Shown one piece after another: positions 25,404 to 33,865 of a DNA stretch of 64,000 bases. The position numbers and the translations under genes are program-made. A model generated the notes under the pieces. That model saw only the letters and a program-made list of their open reading frames with translations. It was not told the origin of the DNA and ran no database searches. Position 1 is the stretch's first letter. Each line of letters starts with the position of its first letter. Source of the stretch: Microbispora catharanthi (GTDB taxonomy: Bacteria; Actinomycetota; Actinomycetes; Streptosporangiales; Streptosporangiaceae); NCBI RefSeq assembly GCF_006334915.2, contig NZ_VDMA02000023.1:1-64000 (forward strand). The letters run 5' to 3'.

Positions 25404-26450
25404 TCAGCCGGCCGGGCAGGCGGGGACCTCGCCCGAGTGATCGCGCAGGGCGTCGATCGCCTTGATCGCGCCGTCCAGCGTCTCGACCCGCACCAGGCGC
25501 AGCCCGGCGGGCACGGCCTTGACGGCGTCGGCGCAGTTGCCTGCGGGCGTGAGGAAGACCGTCGCGCCCGCCCGGCGAGCGCCGACCATCTTCTGCTCGA
25601 TGCCGCCGATCGGGCCGACCTGTCCGGCCGGGTCGATCGTCCCGGTGCCCGCGACCGACATGCCTCCGGTGAGCGCCCCCGGCGTCAGCTTGTCGTAGAT
25701 GCCCAGCGAGAACATCAGGCCCGCGCTCGGCCCGCCGACCTCGCCGACGCTGATGTCGACCGTGAACGGGAACCGGTAGCCCGAACGCATCTGGACGCCG
25801 ACCTTGGCCTTGCCGTCCTTGCCCGCCACGGTGCCGACCTGCACCTGCGTCGATGTGCCGGCGCGCCTGACCGTGAACGTCACCTGCTCGCCGGGCTTGC
25901 GGCTCTGCACGGACGCCGCGACGGACGCGAGCTCGCCCACCGTCGTGCCGTCCACCGCCGTGATCTCGTCGCCCGGCTTGAGCTTCCCGTCGGCCGGCGC
26001 CCCCTTGTCGGTCTCGGCGACCGTGACCACCTTCTCGATGGGGACCTTGAGGGCGTTCAGCGCGGCGGCGGTGGCCGACTGCTGCGAGTCGGTCATCTCC
26101 TGCGTGTTCTGCTCCTCGACCTGCTGGGCCGAGGTGGACTTCGGGAACAGCGTCTCCTCCGGCACCACGGCGACCGTCGGATCGAGCCAGCCGCGCAGCG
26201 CGGTGAGCAGGTCGAGACGGTTGTCGGGCCCGCCCTGATAGGCGACGGTGACCAGGCTCAGCCTGCCCTGTGTGGGATAGGTCTGATGGCCCGAGATCGT
26301 GATGACCGGTTTGCCCTTGACGTCCCCGATCGTGTTCTCGGTGGGGCCGGGGCTCAGCACGACGTACGGCACCGGCAGCATGGCGCCGATCACGGCCAAC
26401 GCGAGCGCGAGGAAACCCGCGACCAGCAGGGTCAGAGCGCGTCGGGACAT
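25404..26450 (-). CDS. PDZ-domain Lon-like serine protease (YlbL family)
   Basis: Membrane-anchored protease, 348 aa. One N-terminal membrane helix (about residues 7-29) is followed by a PDZ domain near 120-210. A C-terminal Lon-type proteolytic domain has the Ser nucleophile in GGPSAGLMFSL (near 243) and the general-base Lys in GGIEQKMVGA (near 285), the Ser-Lys dyad. There is no ATPase domain, so it works without ATP, outside the membrane. Family members in Gram-positive bacteria process or regulate cell-envelope and division proteins. It is the counterpart of Rv3194c and keeps the same neighbour, UPF0182. Confidence 0.92.
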   Translation of the reverse strand: MSRRALTLLVAGFLALALAVIGAMLPVPYVVLSPGPTENTIGDVKGKPVITISGHQTYPTQGRLSLVTVAYQGGPDNRLDLLTALRGWLDPTVAVVPEETLFPKSTSAQQVEEQNTQEMTDSQQSATAAALNALKVPIEKVVTVAETDKGAPADGKLKPGDEITAVDGTTVGELASVAASVQSRKPGEQVTFTVRRAGTSTQVQVGTVAGKDGKAKVGVQMRSGYRFPFTVDISVGEVGGPSAGLMFSLGIYDKLTPGALTGGMSVAGTGTIDPAGQVGPIGGIEQKMVGARRAGATVFLTPAGNCADAVKAVPAGLRLVRVETLDGAIKAIDALRDHSGEVPACPAG

Positions 26451-26493
26451 GGACGAACTCTATGCGTTCCGGGCTCCGGGCATTTCGCGGGCG

Positions 26494-26919
26494 CTAGTCG
26501 CAGGCGCCGACCCATTCGGCGTCTCCGTCGGCGAACACCTGGTGCTTCCAGATGGGCACCTCGTGCTTGAGGTCGTCGATGAGCCTGCGACAGGCCTCGA
26601 ACGCCTCGCCGCGGTGGGGGCAGGCGGCCGCCACGACGACGGCGATCTCCCCCAGGCGCAGGTCGCCCACCCTGTGGACGGCCGCCAGCGCCGTCACCTG
26701 GTGGTCGGCCGCCACCTTCTCCGCGACCCTGCGCAGGTGCTCCTCGGCGGACGGGTGCGCCGAGTACGACAGGAGCGTCACCGGCCTGCCGCCGTCCTGC
26801 TCGCGTACGGTGCCGACGAAGACCGCCGTGCCGCCGGCGGCATGGTCCTCCACCGCGCCCAGCACCTCGTCCACGGACAACGGGGTGTCGCGGATGCCCA
26901 GCAATCGGATGACGTCCAC
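26494..26919 (-). CDS. moaE: Molybdopterin synthase catalytic subunit MoaE
   Basis: MoaE, 141 aa, normal length. With MoaD it inserts two sulfurs into precursor Z (cPMP) to make molybdopterin. Diagnostic segments are GTVREQDGGRPV, HRVGDLRLGEIAVVVAAACPHR and the Lys-containing KHEVPIWKHQVF, whose lysines bind the substrate and the MoaD C-terminus. No moaD or other cofactor genes are nearby, so it acts with genes elsewhere. It lies between the PDZ protease and the epimerase gene, all on the minus strand. Confidence 0.93.
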   Translation of the reverse strand: MDVIRLLGIRDTPLSVDEVLGAVEDHAAGGTAVFVGTVREQDGGRPVTLLSYSAHPSAEEHLRRVAEKVAADHQVTALAAVHRVGDLRLGEIAVVVAAACPHRGEAFEACRRLIDDLKHEVPIWKHQVFADGDAEWVGACD

Positions 26920-26946
26920 GTCCCCGAGGTTAACGCCTGAGCCCGA

Positions 26947-28017
26947 TCAGGTGCGGCGCTTGCGGCGGGCGGCGCGGACGATCGCGGCCGTGCCGATGAC
27001 CGCGACGGTCGCGCCCGCGGCGGTGATCGTGGCCTCCTTGCCCGACAGGCGGCGGCCGACGACCGCGTGCCTGCCCTCGCACAGTTCGAGCAGTTCCCGC
27101 AGCGCGGCCTCGTTGGTCCAGGCCGGCTTCCAGCCCGCCTCCCGCAGCGCCACGCCGTCGACCACCCAGGGATAGACCACGTAGTGCAGGTCGGTCGCGG
27201 CGGTCGGCGTGATGCCGAGCCGGTGCAGCCGCTGCGCCGTGCCGAACGTCACGCCGGCCGGCAGCTCGAACCGCTTCAGGCCGGAGATCTCCTCCACCTG
27301 CTCCATCTCCAGCCAGCCCTCGGAGCCGACCGCCACGACTCCGCCGACCTTGCCCAGGGCGGCGGCCTCCAGCGCGGACACCAGGTCGTCGACGTGGCAG
27401 AACTGCCAGCGCGGCAGGCAGCCCTTCACCACCAGCAGCCGCGGCGCCTCGAAGTGGCGGGTGATGACGGTGTCGACGCCCGGACCGACCAGGGCGGCGG
27501 GCCGCAGCACGGTCACCTCCAGGCCGGGATGCGCCCGCAGCGACCGCCGCACCAGGGCCTCGATCTCCAGGTGATCGCCCACCAGGCCGGTGTCGGGCTC
27601 GGCCGCGACCGGGGCGTCCTCGGGCAGGGGCACCGGATTGTCGGCGGCGGCGCCGTACACCATCGCGCTCGTCACCAGCACGACCCGCCGCACCCGGGCC
27701 GCGGCGCAGGCCGTGAGCACGGTCTGGGCGGCGCGCAGGTTGTAGCGGCGGCGCTCGGCGTGATCGGTGTCGAGCGACTCGTCCGTGCCGAGATGCACCA
27801 GGACGTCCACATCGGAGATCCGGTTCGCCAAGAGCGGATCACGAATGTCGAGGACCCGCCAGGTGACGTCGGGGACGTCGCCGCGCTGCTCGTCGATGGC
27901 CACCACGCGGCGGAAATCCGCAGACGAGGCCACCTTCGCGAGGAACGCCCGGCCGAGACCGGAGGCGGCGCCGGTGACGGCGACGACGGGGGGACGCAGG
28001 CGTTTCGAGGTAGGCAC
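26947..28017 (-). CDS. NAD-dependent epimerase/dehydratase (extended SDR)
   Basis: SDR-fold protein of 356 aa with nucleotide-binding TGAASGLGRAF near the N-terminus. Other SDR features are LVHLGTDES, VYGAAADNPVPLPE with a YxxxK-like region that is not strict, and VLRPAALVGPG. I place the start at GTG 28017 because GAGG lies five bases upstream. Homologues in actinobacteria lie next to MoaE and are annotated as nucleoside-diphosphate-sugar epimerases, but no sugar pathway genes are nearby. The catalytic Tyr/Lys pattern is weak, so the enzyme may only bind NAD or act on an unknown substrate. The C-terminal membrane-like segment ITAAGATVAVIGTAAIV is notable. Confidence 0.8.
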   Translation of the reverse strand: MPTSKRLRPPVVAVTGAASGLGRAFLAKVASSADFRRVVAIDEQRGDVPDVTWRVLDIRDPLLANRISDVDVLVHLGTDESLDTDHAERRRYNLRAAQTVLTACAAARVRRVVLVTSAMVYGAAADNPVPLPEDAPVAAEPDTGLVGDHLEIEALVRRSLRAHPGLEVTVLRPAALVGPGVDTVITRHFEAPRLLVVKGCLPRWQFCHVDDLVSALEAAALGKVGGVVAVGSEGWLEMEQVEEISGLKRFELPAGVTFGTAQRLHRLGITPTAATDLHYVVYPWVVDGVALREAGWKPAWTNEAALRELLELCEGRHAVVGRRLSGKEATITAAGATVAVIGTAAIVRAARRKRRT

Positions 28018-28099
28018 GAGGTCCTCACTTTGCACTGATCCGCCCCACGGCGGATAACGTGGCGGATGTGGACTCCTCCATCCTGCACGAGGTGGCGCG

Positions 28100-29365
28100 G
28101 TGACTGACCTGCCAGGTCGCGAAAACGACCCCAACGACAATCCGTTCGCCATGTTCGGCAGCCCGGAGCAGATCGCCGCGGCCATGCGGCAGTTCGCCGA
28201 CATGCTGTCCGCCTCACCGGAGGCCGGGCCCGTCAACTGGGACATGGCGAAGAACATCGCACGGCACGCCGTGGTCGCCGAGGGCGATCCGAGCGTCATG
28301 GAGGGCGAGCGACGTCAGATCGTCGAGGCCCTCAACCTGGCCGACCTGTGGCTCAACGAGGTGACCACGCTGCCGAGCGGCGTGACCACCCCGCAGGCCT
28401 GGAGCCGGTCGGAGTGGATCGAGAAGACGATCCCGGTCTGGAAGCAGCTGTGCGATCCCGTCGCCGCCCAGATGGTGGAGACGATGGGCGGCACGCTCGG
28501 CGGGGCGGGTCTGCCCCCCGAGGCGCAGGCCATGGCCGGGCCGCTCATGGGCATGCTCAGGCAGATGGGCAGCATGATGGTCGGCCAGCAGATCGGCCAG
28601 GCACTCGGCTCGCTCGCCCGTGAGGTGGTCGGCTCCTCCGACATCGGCCTGCCCCTGTCGGACACCGCCGCCCTGCTGCCCGGAGGCGTCGCCGCCTTCA
28701 GCAGCGGCCTGGAGACGCCCTCGGACGAGATCCGTCTCTACCTCGGGCTGCGCGAGGCGGCGCACCACCGGCTTTTCCAGCACGTGCCGTGGCTGCGGGC
28801 GCACCTGCTCGGCGCGGTCGAGGAGTACGCCCAGGGCATCACGGTGGACGTGTCCGCCCTGCAGGACAAGCTCCAGGGGCTCGACCTCAGCGACCCCGAG
28901 CGGATCCAGGAGGTCCTGGGCGGCGGCGAGCTGCTCAAGCCCGAGGAGACCGAGCGGCAGAAGGCCGCGCTCACCCGGCTGGAGACCGCGCTCGCGCTGG
29001 TCGAGGGCTGGGTGGCCACGGTGGTCGACGCGGCCGCCGAGGGCAAGCTCCCGTCCGCCGCGGCGCTGGCCGAGACCGTGCGGCGCCGCCGCGCCACGGG
29101 CGGCCCGGCCGAGCGGACCTTCGCCACGCTGGTGGGCCTTGAGCTGCGCCCGAGACGGCTGCGTGAGGCGGCCGCCCTGTGGAAGGTTCTGGGCGACGAG
29201 CGCGGGGTCGAGGGCAGGGACGCCGTCTGGGGTCACCCCGACCTGATGCCCACCGCGGACGACCTGGACAACCCCGAGTCGTTCGTGAAGGGCGAGGCCG
29301 AGTTCGACCTGTCGGCGCTGGAAGAGCCCAAGGAGCCCGGCTCCGACGGGGAGACCGGCGAGTAG
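28100..29365 (+). CDS. DUF2342 putative zinc-dependent hydrolase
   Basis: Protein of 421 aa of the actinobacterial DUF2342 family, annotated as zinc-dependent metalloprotease or putative hydrolase. The distinctive motif EAAHHRLFQHVPWLRAHL, with His residues after Glu, is the suggested metal site. Flanking regions include VNWDMAKNIARH and MMVGQQIGQALGSLAREV. No signal peptide is present, so it is cytosolic. The start is GTG 28100 with GAGG seven bases before. It is the counterpart of Rv3195 in M. tuberculosis and is read divergently from the epimerase gene. The activity has not been shown as far as I know. Confidence 0.87.
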   Translation: MTDLPGRENDPNDNPFAMFGSPEQIAAAMRQFADMLSASPEAGPVNWDMAKNIARHAVVAEGDPSVMEGERRQIVEALNLADLWLNEVTTLPSGVTTPQAWSRSEWIEKTIPVWKQLCDPVAAQMVETMGGTLGGAGLPPEAQAMAGPLMGMLRQMGSMMVGQQIGQALGSLAREVVGSSDIGLPLSDTAALLPGGVAAFSSGLETPSDEIRLYLGLREAAHHRLFQHVPWLRAHLLGAVEEYAQGITVDVSALQDKLQGLDLSDPERIQEVLGGGELLKPEETERQKAALTRLETALALVEGWVATVVDAAAEGKLPSAAALAETVRRRRATGGPAERTFATLVGLELRPRRLREAAALWKVLGDERGVEGRDAVWGHPDLMPTADDLDNPESFVKGEAEFDLSALEEPKEPGSDGETGE

Positions 29366-29406
29366 CACCGGCCGCGAGGCTCGCCGGCTGTCGGTAGGCT
29401 GCGCCG

Positions 29407-29949
29407 GTGAGCCTGCATCGTGACGCGCAAGCCGTGCTGGGCGGATGGGTCGCGCCCACCCCCGAGGAGGAGCGGCTCCGCGAGGAGTTCCTGACGCACC
29501 TGCGCGGCCACGAGGACGCGATGTGGCGCGAGTGCGCTCCCGGTCACCTCACGGCGACGACGGCCGTCCTGTCGCACGACGGCGAACGGGTGCTGCTGAC
29601 CCTGCACCCCAAGGCCGGGATGTGGCTGCCCATGGGCGGGCACTGCGAGGTGTCCGACACCACGCTCGCGCAGGTCGCCCTGCGCGAGGCCACCGAGGAG
29701 TCGGGCATCCCCGGGCTGACCCTGCTGGACGGGCCGCTCGCCCTCGACCGGCACAAGGTCTGGTGCCACCCGCCGCACAGCTGGCATCTCGACGTCGAGT
29801 ACGGCGCGGTCGCGCCACCGGGGGCCGAGGCGGTGATCAGCGACGAGTCCCTCGACCTGCGCTGGTTCCCGGTGGAGGAGATCCCGGAGTTGAGCGACGA
29901 GGCCACGCGGCGGCTCGCCCGCCGCGCCCGGTCGCTGTGCCGCGCCTGA
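29407..29949 (+). CDS. NUDIX hydrolase
   Basis: Cytosolic NUDIX-fold pyrophosphohydrolase of 180 aa. The Nudix box reads GGHCEVSDTTLAQVALREAT followed by EESGI, a common variant with Asp and one extra residue compared with the strict consensus. The substrate (nucleotide or other diphosphate) cannot be predicted. The start is GTG 29407, 41 bases after DUF2342, so the two may share a transcript. Three tandem copies of a 13-base sequence begin at its stop codon. Confidence 0.85.
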   Translation: MSLHRDAQAVLGGWVAPTPEEERLREEFLTHLRGHEDAMWRECAPGHLTATTAVLSHDGERVLLTLHPKAGMWLPMGGHCEVSDTTLAQVALREATEESGIPGLTLLDGPLALDRHKVWCHPPHSWHLDVEYGAVAPPGAEAVISDESLDLRWFPVEEIPELSDEATRRLARRARSLCRA

Positions 29950-29987
29950 CTTCTGCACGGTACTTCTGCATGGTACTTCTGCACGGT
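29949..29987. repeat. Three tandem 13-bp repeats
   Basis: ACTTCTGCAYGGT occurs three times without spacing (29949-29961, 29962-29974 and 29975-29987); only the middle copy differs, by one base. The array starts within the NUDIX stop codon region and lies about 55 bases before the next gene. Confidence 0.85.
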
Positions 29988-30040
29988 TCTCGCACGTCTC
30001 CCTTACAACGCGCTTCACATCCGGTGGTTAGTGTCGCCAC

Positions 30041-31048
30041 ATGACCAAGGTTGACGTGGGCGGTGAGATCGTCTCTCCCCCGCGCCGCAGGCTCCGGGTC
30101 TCCCCGCTCCTGGCGTGGATCGCGGTGGCGCCGTTCACGGTCTGGGCGGCGGCCCGGCTCGCCGGAGTCGACGGCGTCGCTCGCCTCTGGGGAGTAGGCG
30201 TCGCGCTGATGACGGGCACACCGTATGTCGCGGCCGCGTCGCTCCTGGCGGTGCTGATCGCACTGGCCGCCCGCCGCGCGGCCGTGATCACGGTGGCGGT
30301 GGCCGCGTCGGCCCTCCTGGCGGCCGTGGTGCTGCCCCGCGCGGCCGGCTCGGCCCCCACGGCCACCGGGCCGTCGCTGCGGATCCTGACGGTCAACCTC
30401 TTCTTCGGCGCGGGCGACGCCGCTACCGTGGTGGACCTCGTACGCAGGCTCGAACCGGACGTGCTCAACACCCAGGAACTCACCCCCGAGGCCGTCGAGG
30501 CGCTGGACGCGGCGGGCGTGGCGAGGCTGCTGCCGTACCGGCACCTGGAGGACGGGCCCGGGCCCTCGGGCAGCGGGATCTACGCCCGCCACCCCCTGAC
30601 CGAGGCGCCCGACTTCGCGCCCGAGGGCGGCCACAACATGCCGAGGGCCCGGCTCGCCCTGCCGTCCGGACCGCCCGTGGAGATCGTCGACGTGCACACC
30701 CTCGCCCCGCTGAACGGTCATGACGTGGCCCAGTGGACCGCTGAGCTGGCGGCGCTCCCGGCCGCGTCCCCCGGTGTCGTACGCGTCCTGGCCGGCGACT
30801 TCAACGCGAGCCTCGATCACGCGGCCCTGCGCGCGGTGCTCGGGCGGGGCTACGCGGACGCGGCCGACGCGACCGGCGACGGCCTGACCACCACCTGGCC
30901 GGCCGACAGGCGGTACCCGCCGTTGATCACCATCGACCACGTGCTGTACGACCAGCGGGCGTCGGCGGTGGACACAAGCGTTCACCGGGTCCCGGGCAGC
31001 GACCACCGCGCGTTCTTCGCCGAGCTTCGCCTGCCCGGAAGCCTGTGA
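30041..31048 (+). CDS. Membrane-anchored endonuclease/exonuclease/phosphatase-family protein
   Basis: Protein of 335 aa. The first 110 residues hold about three membrane helices; the rest is an EEP-fold hydrolase domain facing out. Metal and phosphate-site residues are visible: NLFFG at the start, the Glu in NTQEL, GDFNAS and the terminal GSDHRAFF. Family members cleave phosphodiesters in nucleic acids or lipids, and the membrane anchor suits an exported phosphodiesterase. The start ATG 30041 is preceded by an ordinary promoter-like region; the ribosome site is weak. Confidence 0.85.
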   Translation: MTKVDVGGEIVSPPRRRLRVSPLLAWIAVAPFTVWAAARLAGVDGVARLWGVGVALMTGTPYVAAASLLAVLIALAARRAAVITVAVAASALLAAVVLPRAAGSAPTATGPSLRILTVNLFFGAGDAATVVDLVRRLEPDVLNTQELTPEAVEALDAAGVARLLPYRHLEDGPGPSGSGIYARHPLTEAPDFAPEGGHNMPRARLALPSGPPVEIVDVHTLAPLNGHDVAQWTAELAALPAASPGVVRVLAGDFNASLDHAALRAVLGRGYADAADATGDGLTTTWPADRRYPPLITIDHVLYDQRASAVDTSVHRVPGSDHRAFFAELRLPGSL

Positions 31049-31065
31049 CCCCCTACGACCAGGAC

Positions 31066-31641
31066 TCAGGTCAGCAGAGCCCGGGTGTTGTCCCAGCCCT
31101 CGAGGCCGGGGTCGAGGCGGGCCACGTCCTGCGGTTTCCTGAGCCGGTGCCAGCCCGGACCGGTGGCGACCATGCGGGGACCCGGCGCCCGGCGGCGCAT
31201 CGCCGCGACGACGTCGGGTTCGTCGAAATCGGGCGCGGCCCACTCGGGGACCGGCAGGCGCGCCGCCACGGCGACGGCGCCGCCGCCCTCGGCAGGGCAG
31301 ACCGCGAGGTGCGCCCGTCCGAGCTCCCGGAAGAGCTTTCCGATCAGCAGCGGCGGCAGGTCGGGGGCGTCGGCGCTGACGATCACGCCCTCCTCCTCCT
31401 GAGGCAGCGCGGCGAAGGCGTCGGCGGGTGAGGCGATCGGCAGGACGGGCGTGCCCGGCCAGGCGATGTCCTCGAGCCCCGGCACACCGGCCGAAAGGAT
31501 CACCGGGCGCACCAGTTCGAGCCCGGCGACCATCTCGTAGGTGTCCTCGGCCATCGCCGTCAGGAACTCGGCCGGGTCCACGCCGGGCGGAGCCGCCTCC
31601 GCCATGCCCGGCGTGACCAGCACCGCGGCGACCCGGGTCAA
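31066..31641 (-). CDS. DUF2064-like nucleotide-sugar transferase-fold protein
   Basis: Probably 191 aa, cytosolic. It resembles the DUF2064 / transferase-A branch of the GT-A fold: the hallmark is VSADAPDLPP, in place of the usual GADCPDLP, followed by an Asp-rich and His-containing region. The start is inferred. TTG 31641 overlaps the upstream stop (TTGA), with GGAGG four bases away. Starts at GTG 31644 or the later ATG are possible. The donor and acceptor are unknown. It is coupled to the M48-type peptidase gene, an arrangement I cannot interpret. Confidence 0.6.
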   Translation of the reverse strand: MTRVAAVLVTPGMAEAAPPGVDPAEFLTAMAEDTYEMVAGLELVRPVILSAGVPGLEDIAWPGTPVLPIASPADAFAALPQEEEGVIVSADAPDLPPLLIGKLFRELGRAHLAVCPAEGGGAVAVAARLPVPEWAAPDFDEPDVVAAMRRRAPGPRMVATGPGWHRLRKPQDVARLDPGLEGWDNTRALLT

Positions 31642-32153
31642 CACTCCTCCGGGGAGCCGTTGGCGGCCATCGAGAAGCCCTCCAGGAAGCCCCTGGCACG
31701 TTCCGCCCGTGGGTAGCGCTCCACGAGGGCCCAGAAACGCGGGCCGTGACTCGGAACGAGCAGGTGGACGAGCTCGTGCATGATGACGTAGTCGACGACC
31801 CAGGCCGGCATGCCCCGCAGCCGGGCCGACAGCCTGATCGTGCCGTGGTCGGGGGTGCACGAGCCCCACCTGTGGAGCTGGTTCTCCACCCAGCGCACAC
31901 TGGTCGGCAGGGCCTTTCCGTCCAGGTAGCGCGCCGACAGCTCCGCCGCCCTTTCGAGCAGGTCGTCGTCGCTCGGGCGTCTTCGCTGCTCCTTCGCCGC
32001 AAGGCGGTCGAGCATGCGGCGTACCCACTGCTCCTCGTCGGTCGTGCTCAGACCAGCCGGAAGCAACACGATGGTCTTGTCTCCATCGCGGTACGCGGAA
32101 ACGGTTCGCCGCCGTCGTGCGCTCCGACGAACCTCGACTGTCTCGGGGGGCAC
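31638..32153 (-). CDS. YgjP-like M48-type metallopeptidase
   Basis: Cytosolic zinc peptidase-like protein of about 171 aa (DUF45/YgjP). The zinc motif is HELVHLL followed by HGPRFW, with the third ligand region downstream. The preceding WGSCTPDHGTIRLSARL is diagnostic for YgjP. I chose GTG 32153 (VPPETVEVRRSARRRR) because family proteins begin near VRRSARR. Longer in-frame options reach GTG 32282 but lack homology and a ribosome site. The gene overlaps the next one by four bases. It is transcribed divergently from the ThiF-like gene. Confidence 0.8.
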   Translation of the reverse strand: MPPETVEVRRSARRRRTVSAYRDGDKTIVLLPAGLSTTDEEQWVRRMLDRLAAKEQRRRPSDDDLLERAAELSARYLDGKALPTSVRWVENQLHRWGSCTPDHGTIRLSARLRGMPAWVVDYVIMHELVHLLVPSHGPRFWALVERYPRAERARGFLEGFSMAANGSPEEC

Positions 32154-32298
32154 ATATGAAAGGTAGCCGACACGCGCCGAATTCCACAGGGGGTGGTACA
32201 CGTTCTCCCTGGTCAATCGGGCGAACGTGACCTTGCGGGCGTGAAAACTACGGGGTTGCGGACATTCACCAACCACGATCACCCCGGTAATTATCCAC

Positions 32299-32325
32299 AG
32301 CCCCGCTGGTTCCGACGCCGGGGCT
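32299..32325 (+). promoter_or_regulatory. Hairpin in the ThiF-like gene leader
   Basis: AGCCCCG (32299-32305) and CGGGGCT (32319-32325) form a 7-bp stem with a 13-base loop. TTT follows it, 28 bases before the ATG at 32354. It could be a weak attenuator or simply an mRNA 5' structure. Confidence 0.3.
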
Positions 32326-32353
32326 TTCCGACGTATGGCAAGGTCTGGCGATT

Positions 32354-33442
32354 ATGAGACCTCGCCTCAAGCCCGTGCTGCGCCGGGTCGAAAGAGACGG
32401 CCGCACGCTGCAGTTCGGTGTCCATCCGCTGCGGGCCGTCGTGCTGACCGGCGTCGAGCCGCCCGTACGCCGCCTGATCGACGGCCTGGACGGCACCCGC
32501 ACCCTCCGGCAGGCGGTGGCCGGCAGCGGCCTCGACGAGGCGTCCGCCCAGGAGGTGGTCGCCCGGCTCGCCGCGCACGGCCTGATCGAGGACGCCGCGA
32601 CCCGGCCGGAACCCCTCGCCGACCTGCCGCCGGCCGAGCGCGACCGCCTCCGCCCCGAGCTGGACAGGCTGTCGCTGACCTCCACCGACGGCGGCATGGG
32701 CGCCCTGTCGGCGCGGAGGGCGGCCCGGGTCCGCGTGTACGGCGCCGGCCGGGTCGGCGCCCGGATCGTCACCCTGCTCGCCGCGGCCGGAGTGGGCCAC
32801 ATCTGCGTGGTCGATCCCGGCACGGCCACCGCGGGCGACGTGGTCCCCGGCGGGCTCGGCCGCGCGGAGACCGGGATGACCCGCGAGGAGGCCGCCGTGC
32901 TCGCGGCCCAGCGGAGCTCCCCCGCCGTCAACGCCTGGCCCGGACGGGCCGCCTCCCGCCTGTCCGACGGCGGGGTGCGCCCCGACCTCGTGATCCTCGC
33001 GCCCGCCGATCCGCTCGACGCCACGCTGGTCCACGAGATCGTCGCCGAAGGCGTGGCGCACCTGCTGGTCTGCGCCTTCGAGGGACACGGCTCGGTGGGG
33101 CCCTTCGTCGTCCCGGGGCTCACCCCCTGCCTGCGCTGCCTCGATCTCACCCGCCGCGACCGGGACCCCTCCTGGCCGCTCGTGGGCGCCCGGCTCGGGG
33201 GTTACCCCGCGGGCGAGATCGCCTGCGACGTGGTCCTGTCCTGCCTGGTCGCCGCGCAGGCGGCCGGTCAGGCTCTGGCCTATCTCGACGAGGGACGCGT
33301 GCCCGACGGCCTGCTGGAAGTGTCGCCCGGATGGCGCTGGCGGCACCGCGCCTGCGAGCCGCATCCCGACTGCGGCTGCGTCCGCAGCGACCTGGCCGGC
33401 GCCGCCGTGATCGCGCCCCGAGCTCCCGGCCAGGCCGCGTGA
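32354..33442 (+). CDS. ThiF/E1-like protein of the TOMM cyclodehydratase type
   Basis: Protein of 362 aa. The N-terminal 110 residues form a winged-helix-like region similar to leader-peptide-binding domains. A Rossmann fold follows, starting VYGAGRVGARI (near residue 130). Four cysteines probably bind zinc: CLRC (near 258) and CEPHPDCGC (near 335). Bacteriocin/TOMM cyclodehydratase E1-like proteins share this layout. The glycine-rich nucleotide motif is present but the catalytic ATP residues of true E1 enzymes are not all visible. No precursor peptide, dehydrogenase or YcaO gene is nearby, so it is an orphan. Its place beside the ABC1 kinase is conserved in other actinobacteria. Confidence 0.75.
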   Translation: MRPRLKPVLRRVERDGRTLQFGVHPLRAVVLTGVEPPVRRLIDGLDGTRTLRQAVAGSGLDEASAQEVVARLAAHGLIEDAATRPEPLADLPPAERDRLRPELDRLSLTSTDGGMGALSARRAARVRVYGAGRVGARIVTLLAAAGVGHICVVDPGTATAGDVVPGGLGRAETGMTREEAAVLAAQRSSPAVNAWPGRAASRLSDGGVRPDLVILAPADPLDATLVHEIVAEGVAHLLVCAFEGHGSVGPFVVPGLTPCLRCLDLTRRDRDPSWPLVGARLGGYPAGEIACDVVLSCLVAAQAAGQALAYLDEGRVPDGLLEVSPGWRWRHRACEPHPDCGCVRSDLAGAAVIAPRAPGQAA

Positions 33443-33451
33443 ACCGGCCTC

Positions 33452-33630
33452 TCAAACCGGCACGGATGTCCCGGACCACCTCCAGGAAGTTGCGGATCAC
33501 GGCGGTGCGACGCGCTCCGCTCCAGACGACGCCGATCCGCCAGACCGCGACCGGGTGGTCGAGAGGCTTCGGGGACGAGCGGGACCCCCGAACCGCCCGG
33601 TTCGCCGTGGAGCCCGTGCCGGTCACGCGC
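33452..33630 (-). pseudogene. Frameshifted remnant of a LysR-type regulator C-terminus
   Basis: On the minus strand one frame reads GGSGVPLVPEAS, and the next reads PLDHPVAVWRIGVVW continuing to TAVIRNFLEVVRDI. Joined, these match the ending of LysR co-inducer domains, in which V(P)LVPEA is followed by the V-x-W strand and a last helix FLEVVRE. The join needs a frameshift after VPEAS, and no N-terminal part is present. The rest of the gap 33443-33865 holds nothing I recognise. Confidence 0.4.
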
Positions 33631-33865
33631 ACCTCCGGACGTACGGACCGGCCCGGGTCCGCCTGACCCGGCTCGCGTGGCGGGCACGGCCGCCGTACGG
33701 CCCGTCAAACCTTTCACCGGCGGATACTCCCGTAACGACAGCGATGGTGTGACCAATGTCATAGACGGCGTATTTCCCCGAAAGGCTCGCGACCGCCGGA
33801 GCCGGGGCGGCCGCCCGATCGGAAATTGTGGTCGATAGCACCCTTCATCGCCGACAATGGGTCGT

